NCBI GenBank assembly: GCA_029204225.1
Contig: CM055111.1
Location: 20,281,003 to 20,345,002 of the forward strand
Source: Diphasiastrum complanatum
Lineage: Eukaryota > Streptophyta > Lycopodiopsida > Lycopodiales > Lycopodiaceae
Length of the DNA: 64,000 nucleotides
Direction of reading: 5' to 3'
The notes under the pieces were generated by a model. It searched no databases. It saw only the letters and a program-made list of their open reading frames with translations, and was not told the DNA's origin. Within the stretch, counting starts at the first letter, position 1, and every line of letters starts with the position of its first letter. This document shows positions 47,501 through 57,130 of the stretch, piece after piece. Both the position numbers and the translations under genes were made by a program.

Positions 47501-50500
47501 AGTACCCTATCCCTCACATGGATGACCTATTTGATCAGCTTGGCACTTCCCAAATTTTTTCCAAGATAGACCTTCGTTCTGGATATCACCAGATTAGGAT
47601 GCACCCCTCTGAAGAACATAAGACTGCTTTCCGTACCCATCTTGGCTTATATGAATTTCGTGTACTTCCTTTTGGTGTTATCAACGGTCCCCCTACGTTT
47701 CAGAATGTTATGAATAATATTATGCGTCCACTTCTTGGTCACTGTGTTTTAGTTTATTTCGACGACATTCTCATTTTTAGTACATCCCTTGACGAGCATG
47801 TGTCCCATCTCACGTCTGTATTTCAGTTGCTCATTCACCATCATTTGTTTGCCAAACTGTCGAAATGTTCTTTCGTCGTTGCTGAGATTGAATTTCTTGG
47901 GTTTCTTATTTGTGATGGGCGTATTCGCCTTGATCCTCATAAGGTTCAGGCTATCCAGGACTGGCCTACACCACATGATGTTCACCAGGTTCGTATGTTC
48001 CTCGGTTTAGCCACTCACCTTCGTCGCCCTGTTCCTCACTTTGCCACTGTGGCTACTCCTCTGCGTGCTCTTCTAAAGAAATCTCGTACATTTCTGTGGA
48101 CCCCTGACTGTCAAACAACCTTTGATACCCTTCGCCGCGCTATTGTTGATGCCGCTGTTATGTGCTTACCTCGATTTGACCAAAAATTATTGTTGAGACT
48201 GATGCTAGTTCCGTTGGTTTGAATGCCTTACTTCGCCAGTCCCAGTGCATCATTGCTTATGAGTCACGACGGCTTCGCTCTTATGAGCAACGATATTCTG
48301 TCCACGAAAAAGAGCTTCTCGCTATTATCTATGCTCTTAAGAAGTGGCGTCATTACCTGTATCGTATACCATTTGACATTGTTACTGACCACCAGTCTCT
48401 CCGTTATTTGTTATCCCAGCGGGACCTTAGCGATCGTCAGTTTCGTTGGTTGCAATTTTTACAATCCTTTGATTTTTCTATCTTATATTGTCCTGGCCGT
48501 TCAAACGCCGCTACCGATGCTTTATCCCGTCTGCCTGCTTTGTTACACACACTTGTTGCCACCATTCCTACCTGGTTTGATGATCTTCCCTCTGCTTATC
48601 TCACTTGTCCTGACTTTCGTGATGTTTATAGTTCTGCACCTCCTGTTTCTTCTCGTCCACACCAGGTCTATTCCATCCTTGATCACCGTCTTTATCATTT
48701 TGGGTCTCTCTGTATACCTAGCTCCTTGCCTCTTCGCCCCCAGTTATTGTTTGATGCTCATTCCTCCACTGTTGGTGGCCATTTTGGATTTGAAAAGTCT
48801 TATGCTCGTCTTAAGGACCACTTTACTGGCCATCCATGAAATCTGAGCTAGCCCTTCTTGTTCGTAACTGCACTTTTTGTGCCCGCAATAAATACTCTCG
48901 TGCTAAGTCTGCTGGTTTGCTTCAGAGTTGGCCTATCCCTCATCGCCAGTGGACCGATATTTCTATGGACTTTATCCTAGGCCTCCCCCGCACCCGGTGT
49001 GGTCATGATTCATGTATGGTGGTGGTTGATATGTTCTCGAAACAAGCACATTTTATACCGGTTCGCAGTACTATCACAGCTGAGCAGTGTGCACGTTTAT
49101 TCTTGTCAAAGATTTTCCGCCTCCATGGATTTCCTCGTACTATCCTTTCTGATCGGGATAGTAAGTTTACCTCTACATTTTGGACAGAGCTTATGCGCAT
49201 ATTGGATGTTCAGCTTTTTATGGGTTCTGCTTATCATTCTATTGCCGATGGACAGTCGAAGGTCCTTAATCGGATCCTTGAGGATTACCTCCGCCATTTT
49301 GTTCCTCCTTCAAGGAAGGACTGGGATCAACATCTATGTTTAGCTGAATATAGCTATAATAGCTCACTTAGTATCAGCACTGGTGTCTCTCCCTTCTTAT
49401 TATCTCATGGTTATGCACCACTGTTACCTGGGATACCTCTTCCTCCTGAGGATACACCTGTTACACTTGCCTCTTTTCTATCAGGTGCTCGCGAGCTTAT
49501 TTCTCGGGCCAGCACACATCTACAGCACGTCCAGCAGTGGTACCAGACTTCTGTTGATCGTCATCGACGGCATGTTCAGTTTCAGACTGGGAATTTGGTT
49601 TATCTACGCCTTCATTTTGCTCGACACCACTTTATTCAGGGCCATGCTTCTACTGAGAAGCTTGCACCACGTTATTATGGACCTTATCCCATATTGGAGG
49701 TCCTTAGTCCTGTGACATATCGGTTGCAACTTCCTTCTTTGACACAGGCCTGTGATATATTCCATGCCAGTTTATTACGTGCTGCTATTGAGGATGACGC
49801 TCCTCGTGATGCTGAGTTTGCTACTGATCCAAAGTTATTTCCCTTCCTACCTGTTGCTATTCTACAGGTTCGTCTTCATCATAGTCGGCGCCGGTGGCAG
49901 ATTCAGTTTTTGGTACAGTGGGATGGTCGTCTTGTTGAGGAGGCCACATGGGAACCTATGGATGTGTTCTATCATACACCTTTGCTTGCGGACCAGGCTC
50001 GTGCTCTTGTTGCACTTATTGATTCCTCTGTTACAGTTGCTGATATACCAGGACCTGCTGCTTGATCCTATGCTGCTTCTTCATTTCATGGCGTGGCTTT
50101 CTTTTGTGTCGGAGAGAGTTATGGACTTGGCTATTTACATTCGCCACGTCCATTCGCATCTACTTTACCGTTACCTTTTATGCATAAGCAGGCCCTGGGC
50201 CCTCTATTTTATTGTTTACTGACATTTAGATTGTATAGTTGGCCTTGGGCCCTATTATTCATTTATTGAGATATTACCTTGGAGGGGGGCCCTCTTGGAG
50301 GGCGCACTATTTTCCCTCCCAGTTGACTCTTATCCTTTGGACCCCTTTTTAGGGCTTCCTGTTGGGTATAAGTAGGGCTCCAGTGTCACTTTCATTTTCA
50401 GCTGATGATATGGATCTCTCTTTTTTAGCCTCCTTAGTCTCTCCTTTTATTGCTTTCTAGGATTAAGTCTCGCTTTTATGCTACTTTCTAGATTACTTGT

Positions 50501-51929
50501 GGATCCGTTCGTAACTGGGAGTTAGGTAGACAGAAACTTGGGCAGCTCAACTAACACCAGGAATCGAGTCGCCAGGTCTCAGCTCCCTCTACCAACACAA
50601 GCCAACACGTGTTGGTGGCGAGTTAGTCTATGTGTGAATGTAACCTCGTCCAGATTTAATAGAGTTGATCCTTGGGGATGATTACCATTTCGGTTTTGCT
50701 GATAATGTGAGTGGGACTGTCATGGCATTTGCTCCAGGTTATTTATGGAGTTGATAATCTGACTATTTGTCGGAAACTCCATAGCATTGAAGATTGCATA
50801 TTAAGATAGTATCCTAGAAATCATTGATATTTCTTTAAGTACTGCTAACCCGACTATGTAAACAACAGTTTTTGAGAAACAACCATAATTTTATCTCCAT
50901 TATAAGGAACTATTTTCTTGCATGTTCTTCTATGACCATTGAGTGCTATAGAAAGAGGTTAACTAGCCATAGAGACTTAAAGTTCATGATGAAGAAATGT
51001 CAGTTGGCGTTAGATAGTCAAGGACACTTTTTTTATGCACAAAAGGTATGAGAATTGGAAAGGTACAGATTTTGGTCACATGATGAATAGAAAAATTTCC
51101 ATATGCTATGTGAACATCTTTCAAATCCTTGGCTTAAGGTAAATGTTAATTTGTTTTTGACTCTAGCTTGGAGAGTAAATTCTGTTTTTTAAAGAAACCC
51201 CATCTAGTAGATCATTTTGTTGCAACTTCAGTACTAAACTTCATCCTGACTCTATGCTGATTGATCTTCTCAAGTTCGAGGAACAGAGGGAGCTGGTTGC
51301 AGTTGAGCAAATTCTGCGGGTGGTGTTCATTGACCCTCAACACTCTTCTCCGGTATGTACTTCTTGAAGTCTCCCCTCAGAAGGAATCTACTGGTTAAAT
51401 TTGGTCTTAACAAGAGCTTGAGTAGTTTTTGTTGCAAAAGTTTGTGTTCTCACATTGTTGGCCCTTGCCTTTCTTTTGATCTTTTTGCTGCTTATAATGT
51501 TTCTGGCACTGGCGTTTGATTGAAGGCGGAGCTGGAGAAGTTGCAGAAACGTTTGGCTGAAGCTGAAGCTTCACAGGCAGCCCGGAAGAAACCTATAGAG
51601 GAAGAGAACCCCAAAAGTGGCCTTGTTGAAGGACTTGTGATTGATGAATGGGTATTGCACTTTTTGCATTCTGACTCACACGAGATAATCACTGGAAATA
51701 AGTTCATTCTGTTTACACAGGATTGCTGTCATGTGGTAGTGTTCTTTAGTTTGATTGGTGAGACTCCAATATTTTTGCTTTGAAAATCTTAAATGACATA
51801 AAAGTTTCTTCTAACATTTGAGTTGTTTTTTGTTTTTTGACAAGCCTCACTATTCTTGGCATTTTGCAGAAGGAGCGCCGAGAGAAGTACCTGGCAAGAC
51901 AGCAAGTTGAAGCTGCAGACTCTATCTGA
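38575..51929 (+). CDS. VAP4-like MSP-domain protein (vesicle-associated protein 4 family), 7 exons
   Basis: Exons: 38575-38785, 41595-41665, 42030-42111, 42220-42332, 51275-51352, 51526-51651, 51870-51929. All introns are GT-AG and all junctions keep frame, giving about 246 residues. The N-terminus is Gln/His-rich; KRRLRLDPEKKLVFLYEPGK (about residue 60) opens an MSP/PapD-like beta domain, followed by KIKNVSKSHVAFK, TNAPKSCFMRPP and the segment KFVEQP...KFKIVSLKV. EQILRVVFIDP ends the domain; a Glu/Ala-rich helix (ELEKLQKRLAEAEA), EGLVIDEW and a basic tail follow. No membrane anchor is seen, as in Arabidopsis VAP 4-type proteins and unlike VAP27. VAPs bind FFAT-like peptides at membrane contacts; this subgroup's partners are less known. 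The start could also be ATG 38671. Intron 4 holds a Ty3 element. Confidence 0.92.
42440..43460. repeat. Degenerate ~500-bp repeat units in intron 4
   Basis: Phrases such as 'gagtctgcccttcacctyctgaga', 'gatgtgagtagggatg' and 'ggtccaggctaagtggagttg' recur in the same order from about 42455 and about 42980, with a partial unit from about 43440. Further pieces occur after the Ty3 element (50690-50830) and beyond the gene (from 52980 and 54360). Confidence 0.5.
43900..44349 (+). mobile_element. Older chromovirus tail and LTR in intron 4, split by the Ty3 insertion
   Basis: AACGAGGGGAGGATGTTGTAAAGTTGACTCGGG (about 43954) has the form of a chromovirus purine tract followed by an LTR start. The preceding bases read like the usual RTSAFSNEG-type C-terminal tail. 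The LTR-like sequence is interrupted by the Ty3 element and may resume at 50522-50650. The identification is tentative. Confidence 0.4.
44350..44354. repeat. Target-site duplication GGGAG (left)
   Basis: Identical to 50517-50521 on the other side of the Ty3 element; 5 bp is the size expected for Ty3 integrases. Confidence 0.85.
44355..44754 (+). repeat. 5' LTR of the intronic Ty3 element
   Basis: 400 bp, from AGTTATGG to CGTAACT. A GGGTATAAGTAGGGC promoter-like motif lies near 44602. The end is fixed by the adjoining primer site at 44755. Confidence 0.93.
44755..44766 (+). other. Primer-binding site for initiator tRNA-Met
   Basis: TGGTATCAGAGC directly abuts the LTR with no spacer and is the standard plant tRNA-iMet primer site. 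Confidence 0.93.
44820..45410 (+). repeat. Pyrimidine-rich leader minisatellite
   Basis: Two families of C/T-rich tandem units lie between the primer site and gag: an 85-bp unit (44856-44940 and 44941-45025, one visible difference) and a 116-bp unit (for example 45181 and 45297). The plus strand is almost free of purine runs. Open frames here (Pro/Ser/Leu-rich) are composition artefacts. Confidence 0.85.
45671..47261 (+). pseudogene. gag-protease of the intronic Ty3 element
   Basis: ATG 45671 opens a Gag that meets a TAG near 45816 and frameshifts near 45955. Capsid-like segments ARDFRDRIQLTTYSGSFDG and WFAKLDTYFQIYP follow (about 45990-46100), then a Pro-rich stretch. The frame 46434-47261 holds the zinc knuckle CFRCKSPDHLARDC (about 46650) and the protease with ALVDTGSTHSFIS (about 46917) and YDLILGADWF (about 47125). 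The protease active-site Asp-Thr-Gly is intact. The frame ends at TAG 47259-47261; the usual long linker before RT is missing. Confidence 0.9.
47269..48560 (+). pseudogene. Reverse transcriptase and RNase H of the intronic Ty3 element
   Basis: RT copies element RNA to DNA. Visible are GLIVPSHSPFGAPILLVSKKD, RLCVDYRALNKLT, FSKIDLRSGYHQIRM, LPFGVINGPPTFQ and the catalytic LVYFDDILIF (about 47752), all intact in a 317-codon frame to 48222. A one-base frame change near 48182 separates it from RNase H (TDASSVGLN, AYESRRLRSYEQRYSVHEKE, TDHQSLRYL). Just before RT the sequence lacks roughly 100 residues normally present between protease and RT. Confidence 0.92.
48561..50065 (+). pseudogene. Integrase with C-terminal chromodomain, catalytic Glu changed to Lys
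   Basis: The zinc site spans a frame change near 48830 (H...GGHFG, then CTFCARN). SMDFILGLPRTRCG and SDRDSKFTSTFW carry the two catalytic Asp residues. The third position reads DGQSKVLNR, with AAG (49259-49261) where the catalytic Glu is expected. KLAPRYYGPYPIL follows, then a chromodomain at about 49850-49965 (IQFLVQWDGRLVEEATWE), which defines the chromovirus branch and would bind histone marks. The 409-codon frame 48836-50065 is otherwise uninterrupted. Confidence 0.93.
50117..50516 (+). repeat. 3' LTR of the intronic Ty3 element
   Basis: 400 bp, collinear with the 5' LTR, with ten substitutions and no indels seen. The upstream purine run is short (CGGAGAG). Confidence 0.93.
50517..50521. 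repeat. Target-site duplication GGGAG (right)
   Basis: Pairs with 44350-44354. Confidence 0.85.
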
Positions 51930-52979
51930 CAAGGACTATGAAAGATAGACGTACCCTTCGATCCCCTTGTTAGGAGAATCACTAATGTCAAGTTTTCCAA
52001 AATAACCTGTTTGTAAATAATGTTGTTATTGCTTGAAATTAAGCATGAACATACATGATGGTTGGTTGGCATAGCGTTAAAAGCATTTAATGTTTGTGGA
52101 CACTGAAGAAAACAAACGTCAATCTCCCTTATGCCCGTCTCTATCTAAGCTTGCTACTGGTGGGCAGACAGCAACAATTTTCAGAACATATAGAGCATTT
52201 CTGTCATAAACTGCAACATGATATTCTTGTAGGGATTATTGGGCTTATTTGCTATGTACTAAAAGATGTTTCTTTATTAGCCATAATTCAGACAAATTTT
52301 GGTGTGAACAGCCACTTCTGGATTTATCCCAATTAGTTGTCTCAATAGTTGTGACTCTATGTTGCTTGCTCTGCTGTTTCATTTTCATAAGATTGTTGGT
52401 GATATGGTGATAGCCATTATAGTGCAAATTAAAAAGATTAGCCATTCTCTTCATACTTGTAGTCTTTCAATGCTTGAAGGGGTGGCAGATCATAGGCAAA
52501 GTGTGATATAAGTGGTCCTGAAAGTCCCGACCAGACTTGGCTTCACCACTATATACATTCTGGTTATTCTCCTTGCAGTTTTAGTCATAAAAGGTGATAT
52601 CAATGACAAAATCAAGGAAGAAAGTTGTGTACAACAACATAAGATGATACAACAACTATCGAAGTTGTAAAAGGGGAAAAAAGTAAAAAAGGATGTAATT
52701 GGAAAAGAGACGTCACAGAATCTCATAGAACAAGTCACGTCTACAAGAATTACAGGGTATAGTGTCTCAGATTGGTGGGAGTAGGTGAATTCATTAGATG
52801 ATTTGATAGTGCTGGGAAGTTTGAGAACGTGATTCTTGAGGTCCATTTTGCCCACCAGCTTTGTTTTTTTGTTAGGTTCGATGTAAAAAACATTTCATCT
52901 ATGAGGAAGTAGGGATTTCCTTTGATTGGTTCTGCTTTTTAATGCCAATTTTTGTGATGATGGAGGTTACCATTGTCAG
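51930..52979. other. 3' UTR and flank of the VAP4-like gene
   Basis: After the TGA an AT-rich stretch includes GTAAATAATG (about 52013), a possible poly(A) signal variant. The 121-codon minus frame at 52490-52855 has no recognised domain. No further gene is supported. Confidence 0.4.
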
Positions 52980-55000
52980 AGAAGCTTAGTATGTTGGTCA
53001 TTGTGCAAATGCATGGACTCTAATACTGTGAATGTGCATTTGTGCATGTGAGCTAACCATTGGGCATTGGCGAGCATTGGCGACATGCCTATGCATGCAT
53101 CATTGAGTCGATGGTCCGAGGTTTTGTGGGTGGGCTCCTCAAGTTTGAAGATTGCACATCTCTTTTGTTATTTTGGTTACTATCCTAGAGAGGACAACAA
53201 TAAATGATTCTTGAGGTACATACCTTTCTACATTAAAGAAGCATGCAACCTTGATAAACCTGTGATTGGGTCCTGCAAATGTGAAAAGAATTTAGTAGCA
53301 ATGATACATGAGAGTTGTAAAATAAGATATGTTCAATATGTGTTTAAATATTATTGGATTCTCAATGAAAGAATAAAATCAATCTGAGGCCCAAGTTCAT
53401 TGTGTGCATATACTAGAAATCTTAGAAGGAATTGTTGAAGATCAACTCAATTATGGTGGATCTGGTTGACAGTGGAAATATGTGTGATTACTTTTCGGCT
53501 CGGGGGTGATGAGGCTTTTTAAAGGTTTGGCAGGTCTTTTGGGTGTCGTATCTTGTTGGCATTGAGTATCTATGGTGAGAAGAGGAATACCTAGCTTGAG
53601 ATTTGTACTTGAAACTTCCTTGAGTGGGGTTCTCAAGGAGATAACTATGCAATGGAAAATAGCAAGTGGAGCACCGAAAGGAGTGATGTTGAGCTTTGCT
53701 GAACATCAAAATGAGACCAGTAGTGGGGTATATCAGATGCAAAGTTTTCAAAGAGAGAATGGGTGTTGCAAATCATTGCGCCCTTAAAGGAGATCTAAAT
53801 AGTTGCTACCATGGAAAGCAAATAAGCTACCTGTATTACAAAAAGAAAAAACATTTTTATACATATGGAGGTTGTGTTAAGAATTGTGAAAGTTCCATCT
53901 TGATGAAACATGCGCTTCGTTCTCTGGAATTCAGAAAATTGAAATGTATTTGTTGTTTGAAATGTAACAACTAATCAAAATTCTGATAAGGAGTGAATTG
54001 TTTTTTGTCATAAGATGGGTGGAATTTTCATTAGCAACACCTAAGAGACTCTTTAAATTGTATTAGGTGTATGAGCTAAATATGATAACTCAACATTTTG
54101 TAAGGAGGCAGAGAGTGTAGTGGGCTTTCTATGTGACACAAGAAAATTTCCAAGAGGTCTTCGTTAGTATGGAAGAGATATTTTCATTGTTCTTTAGAAG
54201 GTGATTTTGGCATATATGTATGTTTGGGCATTGGGAGGTTTGAGATCACAATTTTTGAGACTGATAAATATCTTTGTTAGGTAGGTTTTGTGCCATGATG
54301 AAGTTGAAAGTTTCCTCATTCTTGTATGAGGAGCTTAATCTAATTGCTTGTGGTCTTTATCATGATGAGTCTGCTCTTCACAATGGCAGAAATGATGAAA
54401 CTCAATATGTTGGTGATGTATGAACGGTGATGTCGATATGTGGTTGCGCATGAGACATAACTTACTCTTGAGCACCAATGAAGTCAATAGGAATGTAGTA
54501 TTTGGTTCATGTTGTGTGTCATGGAGTTCAGACCCTTAAGTGGATTCCTAAGGTTGCATGCCTTGTGTTATGTTGGGTACTAACCTAGGCATAACATTGA
54601 CTTACGATCACTGAAGCACATACGTTGTTTGTGATATAGAAGCTTGCATTGCAACCTTGATAAAGCTATGAATCTGTGAACATGAAAATTTGGGAGAGGC
54701 GATATCTAAGAAACCTGAAGTAAAGATATAATCAACAAGTATGTTTTGAAAGTTTTTGGATGCTCAGTGAGAGGACATATTTGATGTGCAGCTCAAAGTC
54801 ATTGTGTGGCTACGTGGGAATGATCAAGAACTAGTAATATTGGATGAAAGTGTTGAAAATCAATTTGATGTAGTGTGACTAATGATTAAAATATATTACA
54901 TGACTCTTGCTTTTACCTTGGGTGTTGTGGTTGTCTTGTTTGGTAGGTTTTATAGTGGGTTTGTGTGATTTTGTATGTTCAGATGCTTGGTGGGCTATGT
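52980..55000. repeat. Degenerate ~1.4-kb tandem repeat downstream of the gene
   Basis: Two units can be followed. For example GCAACCTTGATAAA occurs at about 53249 and 54652, TTGAAGATCAACTCAAT-like text at 53433 and TTGAAAATCAATTTGAT at 54856, and parts of the intron 4 repeat (GTGAGTAGG/GAATGTAGTATTTGGTTCATG) recur. Identity is moderate. No gene is supported. Confidence 0.45.
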
Positions 55001-55105
55001 TTGGTATAAAAAATTGATGAGAAGTTCATAGTAAGTTGAACCATAATGGACTTTTGGAAAATAACCATGTTGTATGTTTTAGAGAACCGTAATGGATTCT
55101 TGGTG

Positions 55106-55289
55106 ATTATTCTGCCCATTCTCTCAACAGATTAAAAAGCAGAATAGTCATCAGTTTTTTTTTTTTTTTAAATTAGTGCTTATTCCACCTGTGTCAGGTG
55201 TCAAGCGCAGGCCTGCCACATGGCAGCAGCAGATTCAGCCCCTCCGGGCCTCGCCCAAAAAATTCTGGAAATCCTTACTGGGCAGAATG
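55106..55289. other. Poly(T)-bearing insert flanked by inverted ATTCTGCCCA
   Basis: ATTCTGCCCA near 55108 and TGGGCAGAAT near 55278 are inverted copies, and a T15 run lies at about 55155. This could be a small MITE or a minus-strand SINE-like insert. No Pol III box was recognised. Confidence 0.25.
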
Positions 55290-55797
55290 GCCTGTGCCCG
55301 GCTCCTTCCATACAGTACAAAATGGATTGTGAAAACTTAGTGTCTCAAACCGTGTGCAAGTTTTGAAAATTATCTTAGTGTAAAGGAGATATTTTAAAGT
55401 AAAAGATTGGATTGTGGAAACTTTAGTAATAACTCAAATATTGTTCAAGTATTGGGGAACAATGCTAGCGTGAAGGAAATTTTTTGAAGCGAAAAATTGA
55501 TTGGAATCTTTATCAATAGATTGCATTATATTGAGTTTTGGGGAAAGGAAATACTCTAGACAAATAAATTGGAATGCAAAATTTTTGCTCGAAAATGATG
55601 TTAGTGTGAAGGAGATGTTCTAGAGATAGAAATCGGATTACTGAAATTCTCGTAGGAACTAGAATCTCTACTAGAGAATGATGAAAGTGCGAACAAGATG
55701 TTGCATATGTGAGAATTTTGAAATTGAGTTCTGTTGAGTGCTAGTGTGAAGAAGATAGTAGAATAGAAAATCGAATTTTGAAAGGATTAATAACAAC

Positions 55798-56142
55798 CAT
55801 AGAATTAATGAACTGTTAACGGTTCAGTATGGTCTAGAACCATACAGTGAACCGTACGGTTCTCAGAACTTTTATGCAGGAACCGTGTGAACCGTGGAGG
55901 TAATTAATTAATTTTTTTTTCAGTACACAGGTCTGTGTGGATTAACAGGTCTGTGTGGAATCTGGATTAACAGGTCTGTGTGGATCAGGTCCAAATCCGT
56001 GTCTGTAATAATTTGGTAATCAAATAAATAAATAATTAATTGATTAATTAAATACTGGAACCGTACCACGGTTCAATGAACCGTGGTACGGTTCCTTCCA
56101 CGGTTCCCAGGACCCACGGTTCTGGGAACTGTGGGTTCTATG
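55798..56142. mobile_element. hAT-like MITE 1 (345 bp)
   Basis: Ends CATAGAA...TTCTATG form a short inverted repeat. The interior is a set of inverted ACGGTTC/GAACCGT words, able to fold. The left flank is ATAACAAC and the right flank ATAAC then TCAA. The unoccupied repeat elsewhere reads ATAACAACTCAA, so an 8-bp duplication with a 3-bp loss on the right explains the flanks. Confidence 0.6.
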
Positions 56143-56758
56143 ATAACTCAATTGAGTTTTGAAAAATAATGTTAGTGTGAGTGGAGGGCTATTCTAAAGT
56201 CTTCAATTCAATGTTGTAGGCTAAAGAAATTAAACTCTTAGAATCTGAATAATAATTTGAAACTTGTTCAGATTTTGGAGAATAATGCTAGTGTGAAGGA
56301 TATATTCTAGAGTAAAAAATTGAATTGTGTGGACTTTAATAATAACTCAAACCTTCTTCAAGGTTTGGAAAAGATGAGGTTAGAGTGAACAAGATAATTA
56401 AGATGTCAATTGGTTTGATTTTGGATAACGATGTTAGTGTGAAGGGGATATTGGAAAATGATGTTAGTGTGAAGATGTTCTAGAGATAGAAATTGGATTG
56501 CTAAATTTCTAGTGTAGAACTAGAACCTCTACTAGAGAAGGATGAAAGTGCGAACGAGATGTTGCATTTGTGAAAATTCTGGAATTGAGTTCTGTTCGAG
56601 TGCTAGTGTGAAGAAGATATTAGAATAGAAAATTCAAAATTGAAAGCTTTAATAACAACTCAAATAGTGATGTTAGTGTGAGAGGAGGGCTGTTGTAAAA
56701 TCTGCAATGTTCTAGGCTAAAATAATTAAATTCTCAGAATTTTAATAATAATTTGAAC

Positions 56759-56955
56759 CAAAGTTCCCCACGGCACAGGTGCCGTGACAAGTGTCCTACC
56801 ACGGCACACGTGTCGTGGTACGGCACCTGTTTTTTTTAAAAAAAGTTTTTTTAAAGTTTTTAAACAAAAAATGACTTTTAAGTTCCACGGCACTTGTACA
56901 ACACCTATGCAACCCGTGCCGTACCAGGTGCCATGGTATGACACTTGGAACTTTG
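56759..56955. mobile_element. hAT-like MITE 2 (197 bp) with perfect 8-bp TSD
   Basis: ATTTGAAC flanks both sides (56751-56758 and 56956-56963). The ends CAAAGTTCC...GGAACTTTG are inverted and fit the loose hAT terminus (C/T)A(A/G)NG. Interior GGCAC/GTGCC palindromes make it foldback-like. It has no coding capacity. Confidence 0.8.
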
Positions 56956-57130
56956 ATTTGAACCTTGCTCATGTTGTGGAGAATAATGCTAGTGTGAAGG
57001 ACATATTCTAGAGTAAAAAATTGAATTGTGTGGACTTCAATAACAACTCGAACCTTGTTCAAGGTCTGGAAAAATGATGTTAGAGTGAACGAGATGTTAA
57101 GATGCCAAAATTGGATTGTAAGAATTTTGA

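Larger units (their letters stand above)
44355..50516 (+). mobile_element. Ty3 chromovirus in intron 4, LTRs with AG...CT ends
   Basis: A 6162-bp element with 400-bp LTRs, initiator tRNA-Met primer site, pyrimidine-rich leader, gag, protease, RT, RNase H, integrase and chromodomain, in the same orientation as the host gene. The LTR ends form a 5-bp inverted repeat AGTTA...TAACT instead of TG...CA. I count 10 differences between the LTRs, nine of them transitions. Coding parts carry stops, frameshifts, a deletion between protease and RT, and loss of the catalytic integrase Glu, so this copy is not autonomous. Confidence 0.95.
55340..57130. repeat. Higher-order tandem repeat, ~500-bp period
   Basis: Subunits of about 80-100 bp with the phrase ATGTTAGTGTGAAGGAGAT recur throughout. 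At a larger scale, TTCTAGAGATAGAAATYGGATT occurs at 55618 and 56477, and GGAYATATTCTAGAGTAAAAAATTGAATTGTG at 56297 and 56997. After subtracting the two MITEs the period is close to 510 bp. No coding function is visible. Confidence 0.75.

Noticed and set aside
55106-55289. SINE on the minus strand with A-tail
   Set aside because: A T15 run is present, but no A/B box and no flanking duplication could be found; kept only as a low-confidence insert.
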